64,000 nucleotides of DNA from Hygrocybe punicea (lineage: Eukaryota; Basidiomycota; Agaricomycetes; Agaricales; Hygrophoraceae). The notes beneath the pieces are model-generated. The model worked only from the letters and a program-made list of their open reading frames with translations. It did no database searches and had not been told where the DNA came from. The DNA is taken from contig OY744468.1 of the NCBI GenBank assembly GCA_963556145.1, positions 62,001 through 126,000 of the forward strand, given 5' to 3'. Below are positions 19,801 to 28,720 of the stretch, one piece after another (position 1 is the first letter of the stretch; the number at the start of each line of letters is the position of its first letter). The position numbers and the translations under genes were made by a program.

Positions 19801-21010
19801 ACCTTGTCAACCTCGCGCAGTGATGCTAGATGAAACAGCAGGAGTTTGGTCAACCAGTTCCGACGAAAAGTACTTGCATCTTCCTGGCGCCATAATGGCA
19901 CACTTGGATCAATGAATGTGTGAATGACGTTCAAGGCAATGATCCCACACGACCCGCTGTCTTTCCCTTGTTCCGGCGTGGGAAGTACCTTTTCTGTCCA
20001 TCGGCCTTGGGTGTCGGTGATGTCGGCCAAAAACCACTGCAGTTTTGCCAGTGCAGTTTCATCGGCTGCCCAGCGAAGCGAATCGCCCTGATAGACGACA
20101 AGTTCCTTCATCGAAACAATACAAGGTGCCCAGTGCACACCTTTCTTGTTGAAAATATATGCCATATAGTCAGGAAGATCGGCAAGCAAGGAGTCTCGGA
20201 GTTCCTTCAACATCTTGGATAGACGTTTCGCATTGTACGTGTTAGTGAGTTGCGTGTCGAATATGGACGGAAGGATCAATGAGATTGGGCAATTCATTTG
20301 TTCCGAATTGGGCGACTGAAGTTCGAGTGCGACAAGATGGCTACACACGTCAAGAACGCGCTCCCCAAGCCAGTTGTCATTAAGGAGCTCGTGCAACGCA
20401 CACAACTGTGGAACATCTATATCAATGGGAAAGCCATTGAGCTCGGCATCAGCTTTGCATTGAAGCAATGCCTCGAAAGTGTCAGGATCCAATAATTGGT
20501 GTTCACGAATAGTTCCAATATCCGACAATTTGGAGGTGCGGTTACGGAATAACAGTGCATTGGACCATTGCCGAGTGGTGCGAAAATGAACCGTATGGAC
20601 AACGCCTGTATCCCAAACTGGGTCAACACATGGATAGCATGTGAGGCGGAGAACTTGCCTTGAACCTCAACAACAATGGCTCGGTAACCTTGAGAAAACC
20701 TTTCCGGCTGGTTGCCAAGAAACTTTCGGATGTCTTTCAGAGAAGGGAACAAGTGGCTTGGGAAATGGTCGGCTGCAGGGGTTGTCTGAGACCAACCGAT
20801 GAGATGAAGGCTGTTGTCAGGCAGAATAGCGGGGAACTTTGCTAGAAGGTCAAATGATTCCTGGATGGTGAGTGTTGCCAGAGCATCTGAGGAAAAAGGA
20901 ACATCAGCAGTAGACGACTCGTATGCTGTAAAACCAGTAGATGAACCAAGCGAAGGAAAGACAAGGAAGTCTGAGCCATCCGAGTCCTCACTTGCGTCCC
21001 CACCGCCCAT
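16861..21010 (-). CDS. Ulp1-like protease / FAR1 / MULE transposase fusion
   Basis: The first exon starts with ATG at 21010. A GC-AG intron (20606-20658) leads to a Ulp1/C48 fold with the full H-D-Q-C set: VHWAPC (His about residue 274), VYQGDSL (Asp 291), TPEQGKDSGSCG (Gln 329, Cys 336). A GT-AG intron (19751-19802) then joins it in frame to FETLEGAVHFVYEYERQRGY and Cys/His residues of a FAR1-like domain. After intron 19329-19371 comes a MULE DDE domain (VFQVQIDEST, FFSDADLGLDLAI, CLNHLDGN, GRVEGENRVNK). Further downstream are a SWIM finger (CDCMMVTNLGIPCRHFY near 17560), an AT-hook (KGRPRKKRL) and a zinc knuckle (KCSKCGSYGHYATTC) ending at TAG 16861. Intron 17078-17132 is clean. The frame between about 17960 and 18110 is not resolved, so one more intron or a frameshift lies there. 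The transposase moves the element; the protease may remove SUMO or process proteins (inference). Confidence 0.8.
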
Positions 21011-21059
21011 GACTTTGGGAATGCTCGACAGGGGTACAGACGGACACCCAATGGACCTA

Positions 21060-22150
21060 ATATATGCCTAGCTGCATCTGCGAGCTCTCGCTGGCCAAGA
21101 GAGAACTGCGCTAGATCGAAAGAGGGCTACTTGATCTGAGTCGAAATCTGCATTCCCCGAGATTGAGCATCAGTACAGCCCCTAAAGTAAGATCGGCAGC
21201 ACCATCAGCATTGACCCAATCCAACGACATTCACAGCGTAGAAATGGTGTGGATAGCGGAGGGCCCTTCCTTGTCAGAAGTGAATTGTTAGCGCATGTTA
21301 GCTGTATACAGAACTTGATTTGGAAGCATGATACCCATTTTTGCTATTCCATGAATCCCTTGATCCGACACCGTATGCCATTGCTCTACACCCATTAGTA
21401 CTAGTGCGATGACGGTGAATTAGTGTGATGACAGTGAATGAGTCCCACCAATCGGTTCAAATCATACAACAACCGATGAGTTCCTCAATTTGTGGTCTGT
21501 GATCCCTGTTCTGTGCAGCCGCAGCCAGTAGGATCTTGCCCAATTGTCTCCCAAAACGGTTGATCGATAGACTTGGTGTTACACTGAAAGTTTTCTTCGT
21601 TTCTGGTTGAGTGCCTTGAGATCCAGCACTCCAATATGCTTTTCACACTGGTCAGCAATTTGATGCGTACCTGACAGCTATTGTTCATCCATCTGGATCT
21701 AATAGGCACATGCAAAATTGTTCCAGTCTTGATCCGATTCGATTGTGTTCATGAGGGGACTGGGGCAGAACGGGCAAGGGCAAACGCCCAATATTCACCT
21801 CACGAACATCGGACGCACGTCAATTGACGTGGCCGTTTGTGTTCGTGAGGTGACTGGGATGAGGCATTTGCTAAGCCACGGCTTTTGGCTGTGGGTAGAG
21901 AACAAGGGGCCGAGGGGGTCCGTGAGCGAGATGATGGGGCCGTGATCCCACAACCTCGCCGTAAAGGTCAGGAACCTTGTTGCGAAGGATTTCGAGATTT
22001 TCTGTGTCAGCGGAGGATGAAAAATGATGGCATCGCAAGGGGAAAGCAGAGGCACTTAGCTGATTGTTCCTTTTCTCTGAAAATGTATGGCAGCCATGCC
22101 CTTCAACCTTCCCGTGCTGTCGCGGTGGTGGGTTATCGGGTCCAGGTTTG
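21060..22150. other. MULE interior without recognised gene
   Basis: No supported gene. It contains the nested palindrome at 21796-21852 and GC-rich sequence related to the element at 5993-7108. Confidence 0.45.
21796..21852. repeat. Nested palindrome
   Basis: CACCTCACGAAC (21796-21807) is inverted at 21841-21852, and the centre holds the perfect palindrome CACGTCAATTGACGTG (21816-21831). Confidence 0.9.
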
Positions 22151-22154
22151 AGGA

Positions 22155-23255
22155 GGGGTGAACTAGAGAGCAGGGATTCAGAAGAGAGGGAGTTTTGCTG
22201 GGCGGTGCAGGATATGCATGATAGGTTCATCAGCAGAAGTCCAGGTTGACTACATTTGGGTGTGGAAGAAAGAAGAACTTGCTTTGGAGCATCGCGGGGT
22301 TGGTGGGGGCATAAGGTGTTCCATAGGGGTACGCGGAAACCCTCTCCCCGATAGGTGGTGACACCTTGAAGTTCTCGTTTGCGAGAACGAAGCAGCCATT
22401 TGCGCCAAACGTACCGGTAGGTTCATCGATGAAGCTCGCCATGTGAATCGTGCGATCCCCATCTGAAGATTCGGTCGACGAAGGAGAAAAAGTCAGTGTT
22501 GGTGTCGCCACATTGTTTGGACTTGAGCTGAATTGTTCCGCATTCACCGGAGTATATATCGGGGGGCTGGTCATCATTGTTGTACACATCGGTGTCGTGG
22601 TCATCATCGTGTCATATCCCATTGACGGTGCTTCGAGGGGAGGTTCTCTTGGTTTCAGGGATTGAGAGTATTGCATCGTCATAGACGATGGTATCTGTTC
22701 CGCTAATCCGCTTGCTGGAAGCGTCGCACGACGTGTGAGGCCTCTCACGCTGAGCGTGGTTGAAGACAGAAGGTCAATGATATGCGGTTCCGTCTGTAGT
22801 CTCTTCGTCAATTTGGAAACCGCCATCAGATCGCTGTCACTGTGACATCTGACGACAGTCCGTATGACGACGTTCGGTGCTGATGTGGAGGCCGCTGGCG
22901 ATGGTAGTGGTGTTTTTCCAACCCAAAGCCGCCACTCGAGAGCATCACCCAGGGCCCGCTCGCATCGTCCGATTTCGATGTGGTAGAGAGGGGTAAAGAG
23001 GAGGCAGAAGATGCTGGGGTATTCAAGTAAGACACGGGAGGCGAGCGAGAGGGGAGAGAAGCAGGCAGAGCACTATAGGGTTGCCAGCGGACCCTGGTGC
23101 GAGTGGCAGGGGGAGCCCTATGGTCGAGAGAGTGGGAGAATGCGTGCATGTACTAGAGAGCAGGGATTCAGAAGAGAGAGTTTTGCTGGGCGGTGCGGGA
23201 TATGCATAAAAGGATCATTGTGAGTTGTGGAGTCAGCGGAAGTCCAGGTCGGATG
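22155..23255. repeat. Direct repeat pair inside the MULE
   Basis: About 90-100 bp starting ACTAGAGAGCAGGGATTCAG occurs at 22155-22245 and again at 23153-23253 with small indels, bracketing the open frames at 22230-23149. Confidence 0.85.
22230..23149 (-). CDS. Possible second MULE-borne gene or captured fragment, unknown
   Basis: Two abutting minus frames (23149-22826 and 22826-22230). The downstream frame can be extended upstream (RCHSDSDLMAVSKLTKRL), and with an unplaced intron or frameshift near 22915 it would join the first. The product is Ser/Pro/Thr-rich with no recognised domain. It could be a captured host exon set, an accessory transposon gene, or chance. It lies between the direct repeats noted at 22155 and 23153. 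Confidence 0.3.
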
Positions 23256-23666
23256 ACTTGGACGATCCGGTACTTGAAAAAGACTTTGTGGGCCCAGGAC
23301 AGCGAGTGGGTGTTGGTTTGCTGCAGAATCAGAAAGCTGAGGGCCAAGGTGAGAATTGATGGGTTGAACTGGGAGCGGTTGCCAGCTTCTGGGTCGCCAC
23401 CATCGCCATCCTGGTTTCGTATCCTTGCAGCCGTAGGTCATCACCAGCACTGTTGCCAAGCCAGCCCCTTGGTGGGCACCATGTTGACGTCGTCATTGTT
23501 GATGCGCTACCCCGTACCCGACCTTTAGGCAAAACCGCGGGTTAACCCGAACGTGCCTAGCCTTTTGTACAGCTGCATGTGATAAGATTCCAGATATGAT
23601 ATGAGATTGAGATCGGTGGGGGCACCATGACATCGAAAGCGCCCCCAATCTCCGATTGTGCCTGGA

Positions 23667-23705
23667 TGACTAAGTGGCTCCCCGGGGTGCCAAATAGAAT
23701 AAGCC
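23667..23705 (-). repeat. Right terminal inverted repeat of the MULE
   Basis: Mirror of 14892-14930 with one mismatch; followed by the TATATAAAA target duplication. Confidence 0.95.
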
Positions 23706-23759
23706 TATATAAAAAGTACAGCATTCAAGTTATTACCATTACATGACAATAAATCAATA

Positions 23760-24371
23760 TTTGAAAAGTCATCTATATTGCCTTCATTAATGCAAAATGA
23801 TCTTGTTGACATACCATCATGAAATCATACCATCCTGTTGATGAATATGTGTGCAGTAAAATGTATATTACCAAAGTACACAATTCCTCTCAATGTGTAA
23901 GCAGTGGATATGTCATCAATTGACAAGTTTATAACTTGACTGACTATTAAATTCTCAATAGAGTCAAGTGTAAACATGATTAGAAGTGGAATTTTGTTAA
24001 ATGCAATAAATTTAGTAATCTCTCCCCAACACAATTGACATTTGTGCCATTGTCTATTAACTATGATTTGAGCAAAACATGCTGAGATTGTTCCAGAAAA
24101 TGAATATGAACAATGAAAGATGGCATCACATCTATCATTTTCCAGAATGGTTATGTTTTCACAATTCATACATTTAAGACAAGTTGAAGTCATTGGTTCA
24201 TTTGCTTTCATTATATAATGGGCCAAATCACTTATAGCAATGCCAACTTGACCATAAGGAAATATTTCGGGTTTATCTTGATGCAATAAATGTCTGATTG
24301 TATTTCTAACTGTTTCTGAATCTGTTGTGTTATTCTTTGATCATTTGAATCCTAAACTCAACATCTTTATA
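23760..24371 (-). pseudogene. USP-like cysteine protease of the Helitron, C-terminal half
   Basis: The minus frame carries a Cys4-type pair (STCLKCMNCEN and, about 50 residues later, HKCQLCWGEI) and the USP His box (AYTLRGIVYFGNIHFTAHIF) followed by FHDG, as in ubiquitin-specific proteases. It is broken by a stop at the upstream end (GFK-stop-SKNN) and one after INRMV. The N-terminal half lies at 28216-28720 on the other side of a transposon. Reading into the MULE boundary continues NLNAVLFIYAQ across the insertion site. Deubiquitinase activity is family inference; this copy is dead. Confidence 0.65.
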
Positions 24372-24766
24372 GCTGTTTGCATATATGTTGGCGCGGTGGT
24401 AATTTCCTAATATAGCACGTGCAAAATCACCTCCCAGAGCTTTTGAATTTTATCTCAACAACGAGGGCTTGGAGCCCCTTTCTGTCTTGACAATCATCAT
24501 TCTAAAAATTATTTCCGACCTGCTGGTGGTAATTTCAAAGTGATTTTACCGTGAAATACAATTTGCCGTTATCTGGTCATAGTCTTGAGCTTTTGAATTT
24601 TACAACCATCACCAGAGGTTCATTCATGGTGGCTTGTGGATTTCATGTATAGAATGATTTCTTATAATGCTGGCTTGCCTGTGGAGATGTCGACAATGTG
24701 CAGCATTATCAACCTGATCTGGTAATCACGAGATATCACGGTTATTGTTGATCAACCAAGATCAAG

Positions 24767-25947
24767 ATGCCTCAAGGTCGAAAAACCTCGCAGGACCTGT
24801 GTCTTGTTGTCTCCCGAATGCTAGCAGCCAAAATCAACATTTCCGAGATAATGGCATTCACTGGAATCAGCAAACGTCAAATTCAGCGGATCCAAGCAAC
24901 AATCAAGACGACTGGGCACCCTTTCCGCCAAATTGACATGTTTCAGAACAAAGGAAGGCCATGAGCACTCACGCTTGATGATGTCGAGGTGCCTTTTCAC
25001 TGTCATACAGATTTCCAGACCACTGACAACATTATATAGTATCTACATTCATGCCTTGCTTGCAATTGTGACACCTACCTCAGCGAGCTTCAACAAGGCT
25101 TGTCCAACACCTGCCATGTCGAAGTGTCATTGTCATCAGTTTGGAGGGCCTTGGAACGATCAGGATATACACTTAAAACTGTGAGTGTCCTGTCTACACC
25201 CTGTTTTTTACTCATAGAATGTTGTAGACAACACGTATCGCAATTGAGCGAAACCTTGAACGGCGAGCTAATTTTGTTGCTCACATGGGCCTAAATTATG
25301 CTCCAGAGCAACTGGTTTTCATAGATGAAAGTTCTACCAATTGCTGGATGGTTCGAGGTCGAGGATGGGCACGCAAGGGTAAACGAGCGTATCGAAAAGC
25401 TTTTTTTATCCGTGGTCAACGGTGAGTCTTCTCCATAGCTTTCATACATGCTATTTACATTGTGCCAGTTATTCAATTCTACCTGCGCTATCCCTTGATG
25501 GGATTCTTTCCCTTGAAATCACGCCAGGTTCATTCACGAAGCTAAAATTTGCACAATTCATTGATGGACTACTTACACGAATGAACCCCTTTCCGGGTCC
25601 GAATTCTGTCATTGTGATGGACAATGCATGTATACACCAGTCACCACTCATTCGAGAAATGATCCATGATCAGTATGTTTCTTTTTAGGTATAGTATATT
25701 GTGTTTTACAGCTTTGTTGCAGAGGAATGCGGTGTGAATACCTACCCCCCTACTCTCCGGACTACAATCCAATCGAATTAGCTTTCTCCGCTGTCAAAGC
25801 TCATCTCCGCCGTAACCAATATGAGTTTCTTTCTGGTTTTGGATCTGATGATCCGACAGGTATTTATCTCACTCTTAGTGATGCTGTGTACTCAATTACT
25901 CCACGCGATGCATTTGGCTGGTACCGTCATTGTAATTACATCTGATA
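24767..25947 (+). pseudogene. Tc1/mariner-like DDE transposase
   Basis: Exon 1 holds an HTH (VVSRMLAAKINISEIMAFTG, then SKRQIQRIQ) and ends GRP-TGA at 24962-24964 before ALTLDDVE, where relatives read GRPR, so CGA-to-TGA again. Then come NTCHVEVSLSSVWRALERSG, an intron (GTGAGT near 25182 to TTGTAG near 25228), and TTRIAIERNLERRANFV. The DDE domain has VFIDESSTNCW, VIVMDNACIH and LPPYSPDYNPIELAF (D, D, E), with introns near 25425-25447 and 25673-25722. Cut-and-paste transposase of the composite element; disabled by at least one stop. Confidence 0.85.
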
Positions 25948-26071
25948 ACATGAGTTGAATCAATTGTTATCTAAGTGGGAAGTTGAATTCCACCGCCAAG
26001 AAGAAAAAAATCTAAAAGATCATTCACATCATATATACCTGCTCAAAATCCCTTCGTCCCATTCCCTGCAT

Positions 26072-27784
26072 TCATTGAATAGCCTTCACATCATCCCGGG
26101 CATATTGCAAGAGTACATTTGCGGTCCCAAGCTTCATTCCGGGACAAATGGAAAGAAGGTCCAGTTGCGTGAATGTTTGAATATCGGAGATTTCTGAAAT
26201 GTGGAAAATCTGATTTTCATCAAAGTTGACAGCATACTGCGAGAAATTGTGACCATCGACACCACGAGGGCCATCATTGAGAGTGCAAAGCCAGTCCTTG
26301 ATAGCTGGAAATATCATTGGATTCCTGGAAGTCGGGGCTGGGGAATCAGGCAGCGGCCTGCCTCCGAAAACAGGTTCTCTGGTGGGGATTGGAGCATAGT
26401 ATTGCACTGGGTGGGGGTTATATGGATACGAACTTGGAAACACATTGGGAGCTTGAAGAGCTGGCATCAATTGAGCAGCATTCGGATTCGGCTGATCCGG
26501 CTCAGCTACTGCAGGCGTTGGCTTTGGTTGACGAGTTGGGGGTGGGGCATCTTCAAGTTTGAGCCCAGGAGGGGGCTTGTCAAAGTCGGCTTGTTTGAGA
26601 CTCTGTACATATTTATATAAGTTATATGCAATACAATGGCAAGAGAATCTGCTTACCATCATGAGTGCCCATTGTGCAATCTCGGCCTGAACCATGTGAT
26701 GATGCTCGCCATTTCGTTTCACCCAGCAATATTTCTTTTGATGCTGTTTGCATGCATATTTCAGCTCCAATGCCGTGATGTACTTTCCGGTGTTCATGTT
26801 TTGTCCAACATCTGTAGCTTGCGGCTCTGGTTCTGTCTCCTTCTTACTGGATGCCTGCAGTCGCCAGGGGAAATAAATCAACCATTGTGATTGCAAATCA
26901 TTTGCAAAGAGGCTTACTGGCTTCCCCTTTGCACCGCCAGCCTTAGTGTCAGTTTTGGACGGCATTTTATTGATGATGACAACGGCAAATGGTTTCTTTG
27001 AGCGGCTCTTGATCTTCCCTTCAATATGCTGAGTTGCCATATCAATGAGTTGGAGTAAATGAGCAGCAGAGCCCAGACGATGTGGTAATTCGCCTTTTCC
27101 ATCAATTGACAGCTTATATGCAATATCAAGCTTATATTCTGCAATCTCCATCTTATTTGCAACAGCTAGGCGAAAATCTGCCCAGGAGATGTCTGAGGAG
27201 ATCTCCAATCGGTCCAGCGCACCATCAATTGGAATATCGAGTGGAATCTGGATGGTAGGTTCAGATTTATCGGAGAGATAACTGATATCTGGTGGACAAA
27301 TGAGTCCTACTTGACATCTTTTGTTGGTGTAGAACTGACCATAGTCATTTTCAACCGCTTCTTCATATAGTGCATCCGAGTCCAATTGGTCTTCATCAAT
27401 GAAATCGTCATCCACAGGCTCAGACACAGATGGTGTATCTTCTTTTGTCCAAACTTCACCACTCTGAGCCCTTTTTTTACCCACTCGTGTGTTTTGTGAT
27501 GCTGCCAGCCCAAGTAGCATCTCCGCTGCCACCTCATCTGATGTTCCCATGATATCACAGCCCACCTCTGCAGTTTCTCCAGTAGGCTTTGGCCTGTATG
27601 CGGGACAAGGCTTTGGGCAACTTGTTGGGTTACTCTGCATGTTGACATGATCTGTTGAACCATTTTTTCTTTGGCTTAAATCTTGCCTGTGGTCGGTACT
27701 AGCTCCAGCGGGTTTCTTCTTTGGAGGTTGACCTACAGCCTGATTTTTTACTGCTTTCTGATTTTTTACTCGAGAGTCAACCAT
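26072..27784 (-). CDS. Conserved fungal protein with PB1-like and SAM-like domains (transposon cargo)
   Basis: The minus-strand gene starts MVDSRVKNQKAVKNQAV. A basic, then acidic N-terminus is followed by a PB1/ubiquitin-like stretch (IPLDIPIDGALDRLEISSDI, WADFRLAVANKMEIAEYKLD), a CWVKRNGEHHHM block, a Pro-rich linker and a C-terminal SAM-like domain (MKLGTANVLLQYARDDVKAI). Introns near 26905 and 26595 lack in-frame stops, so the whole span reads open. A paralogue of the same domain order lies at 58082-59972. The function is unknown; presence between Tc1-type TIRs suggests that it moves with that element. Confidence 0.65.
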   Translation of the reverse strand: MVDSRVKNQKAVKNQAVGQPPKKKPAGASTDHRQDLSQRKNGSTDHVNMQSNPTSCPKPCPAYRPKPTGETAEVGCDIMGTSDEVAAEMLLGLAASQNTRVGKKRAQSGEVWTKEDTPSVSEPVDDDFIDEDQLDSDALYEEAVENDYGQFYTNKRCQVGLICPPDISYLSDKSEPTIQIPLDIPIDGALDRLEISSDISWADFRLAVANKMEIAEYKLDIAYKLSIDGKGELPHRLGSAAHLLQLIDMATQHIEGKIKSRSKKPFAVVIINKMPSKTDTKAGGAKGKPVSLFANDLQSQWLIYFPWRLQASSKKETEPEPQATDVGQNMNTGKYITALELKYACKQHQKKYCWVKRNGEHHHMVQAEIAQWALMMVSRFSCHCIAYNLYKYVQSLKQADFDKPPPGLKLEDAPPPTRQPKPTPAVAEPDQPNPNAAQLMPALQAPNVFPSSYPYNPHPVQYYAPIPTREPVFGGRPLPDSPAPTSRNPMIFPAIKDWLCTLNDGPRGVDGHNFSQYAVNFDENQIFHISEISDIQTFTQLDLLSICPGMKLGTANVLLQYARDDVKAIQ

Positions 27785-27799
27785 AGTGAAGTGGGTGGC

Positions 27800-28030
27800 C
27801 AGGAGAGGATGTCACCGTACGTGTAGAATGGGTGAGAATTTTCTTTCAGAGTATTTGGGGTGAATGTGAGCTGCACAGTGTTTGTAAGCTGAATGGCATC
27901 CCCAAAACCTGCCAGCACTTGAAAAATAGATGTCGCATAGTCTGGATATTATTGGTTTCTCCCCATTCAATGATCTACCTGGTATAAAATTCAAACTGTC
28001 TACACCTGCAGCCTGGGAGTGAATAACTGA
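27800..28030. other. Spacer between cargo gene and right TIR
   Basis: No gene recognised; promoter region of the cargo gene is expected here. Confidence 0.4.
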
Positions 28031-28215
28031 AATTGCGGTCAGATCCTACTTTTTTGAGTTCCAGCAGGTTGGCAATAATTTTTAGAACAAGTTTTGTTAA
28101 TACAGCAAGGGGCTCTAAGCCCTCATTGTTGAGATAAAATTCAAAAGTTCTATGAGGTGTTTTTGCACACACTATATTAGGAAATTGCCGCCGCGCCAAC
28201 ATATATGCAAACAGC

Positions 28216-28720
28216 AATAATATTTCATTGATGCTATTGAATCTTTTTTTCCAACTTGATGGATCTTCATTCCATATTGCTAGTAAGTAATATTGTAAAG
28301 AGTGAATCGTAAGCACAGCTCCAATCTTGCGTATCCCATATAAACCCTTTTGGTTCATTTAATTCAATAGTACTTGTTTTTGTCTTTTTTTCACTATGGA
28401 AGATGAACTTACAAGTTGTTCCAATTTTCATTTTTTATTTTGCAATACATTGGCTGTAGAATTTTGATGAGCAACAGGAACAGTTCCTTTTGCAGGAACA
28501 AAGTTGAGGTTTCTGAAATCTGCCTTTTGATTTTTGTTCATAGGTTTAATTAATTGCCGTGGAGAGCGCTGTGCTGTGTATTGGTTTAGTTGCTCCATGG
28601 CTTTCCATGCAATAGCATGATGAATGTTTTTTGGAACATATGACTTTCCTTTCCATTTTCTAAATTGATCAATGATAGAATTTCACTGATCTCCCTTGAC
28701 ATGGTCTGGTAATAGTCCTT
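28216..28720 (-). pseudogene. USP-like protease of the Helitron, N-terminal half
   Basis: From 28690 the minus strand reads GKSYVPKNIHHAIAWKAMEQ and NLNFVPAKGTVPVAHQN, then after stops KGLYGIRKIGAVLTIHSLQ, which looks like a decayed USP Cys box (GL-NIG-TCY-NS-LQ; the catalytic Cys is gone), and WKKRFNSINEILLLFAYM at the transposon boundary. Continuation is at 24371 and below. Confidence 0.6.

Larger units (their letters stand above)
14892..23705. mobile_element. Complete MULE transposon, 8.8 kb, with 39-bp TIRs and 9-bp TSD
   Basis: The ends are inverted copies beginning GGCTTATTCTATTTGGCACC (14892-14930 and 23667-23705, one mismatch in 39). Both ends are flanked by the direct repeat TATATAAAA (14883-14891 and 23706-23714), the 9-bp duplication expected of Mutator-like elements. 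Inside are a spliced protease-transposase gene, GC-rich subterminal repeats, a captured carnitine acyltransferase piece and one further possible gene. The insertion lies in the 3' end of the Helitron's protease gene. Near-identical TIRs and an exact TSD argue for fairly recent insertion. Confidence 0.93.
24372..28215. mobile_element. Tc1-like composite transposon with long TIRs and cargo gene
   Basis: The ends are long inverted repeats of about 165 bp starting GCTGTTTGCATATATGTTGG (24372 onwards; 28215 backwards), roughly 80 percent alike by eye. Between them are a Tc1/mariner-like transposase (plus strand) and an unrelated multi-exon gene (minus strand). The element splits the Helitron's USP-like gene: reading frames on both flanks belong to the same protein. 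A TA target duplication is not clear at both ends (TA on the left, AA on the right). Confidence 0.75.

Noticed and set aside
24366..24760. Plus-strand coding exon in the left arm (frames around GAGCTTTTGAATTTT)
   Set aside because: The sequence is the long inverted repeat of the Tc1-like element, mirrored at 28030-28215; stops occur in all frames.
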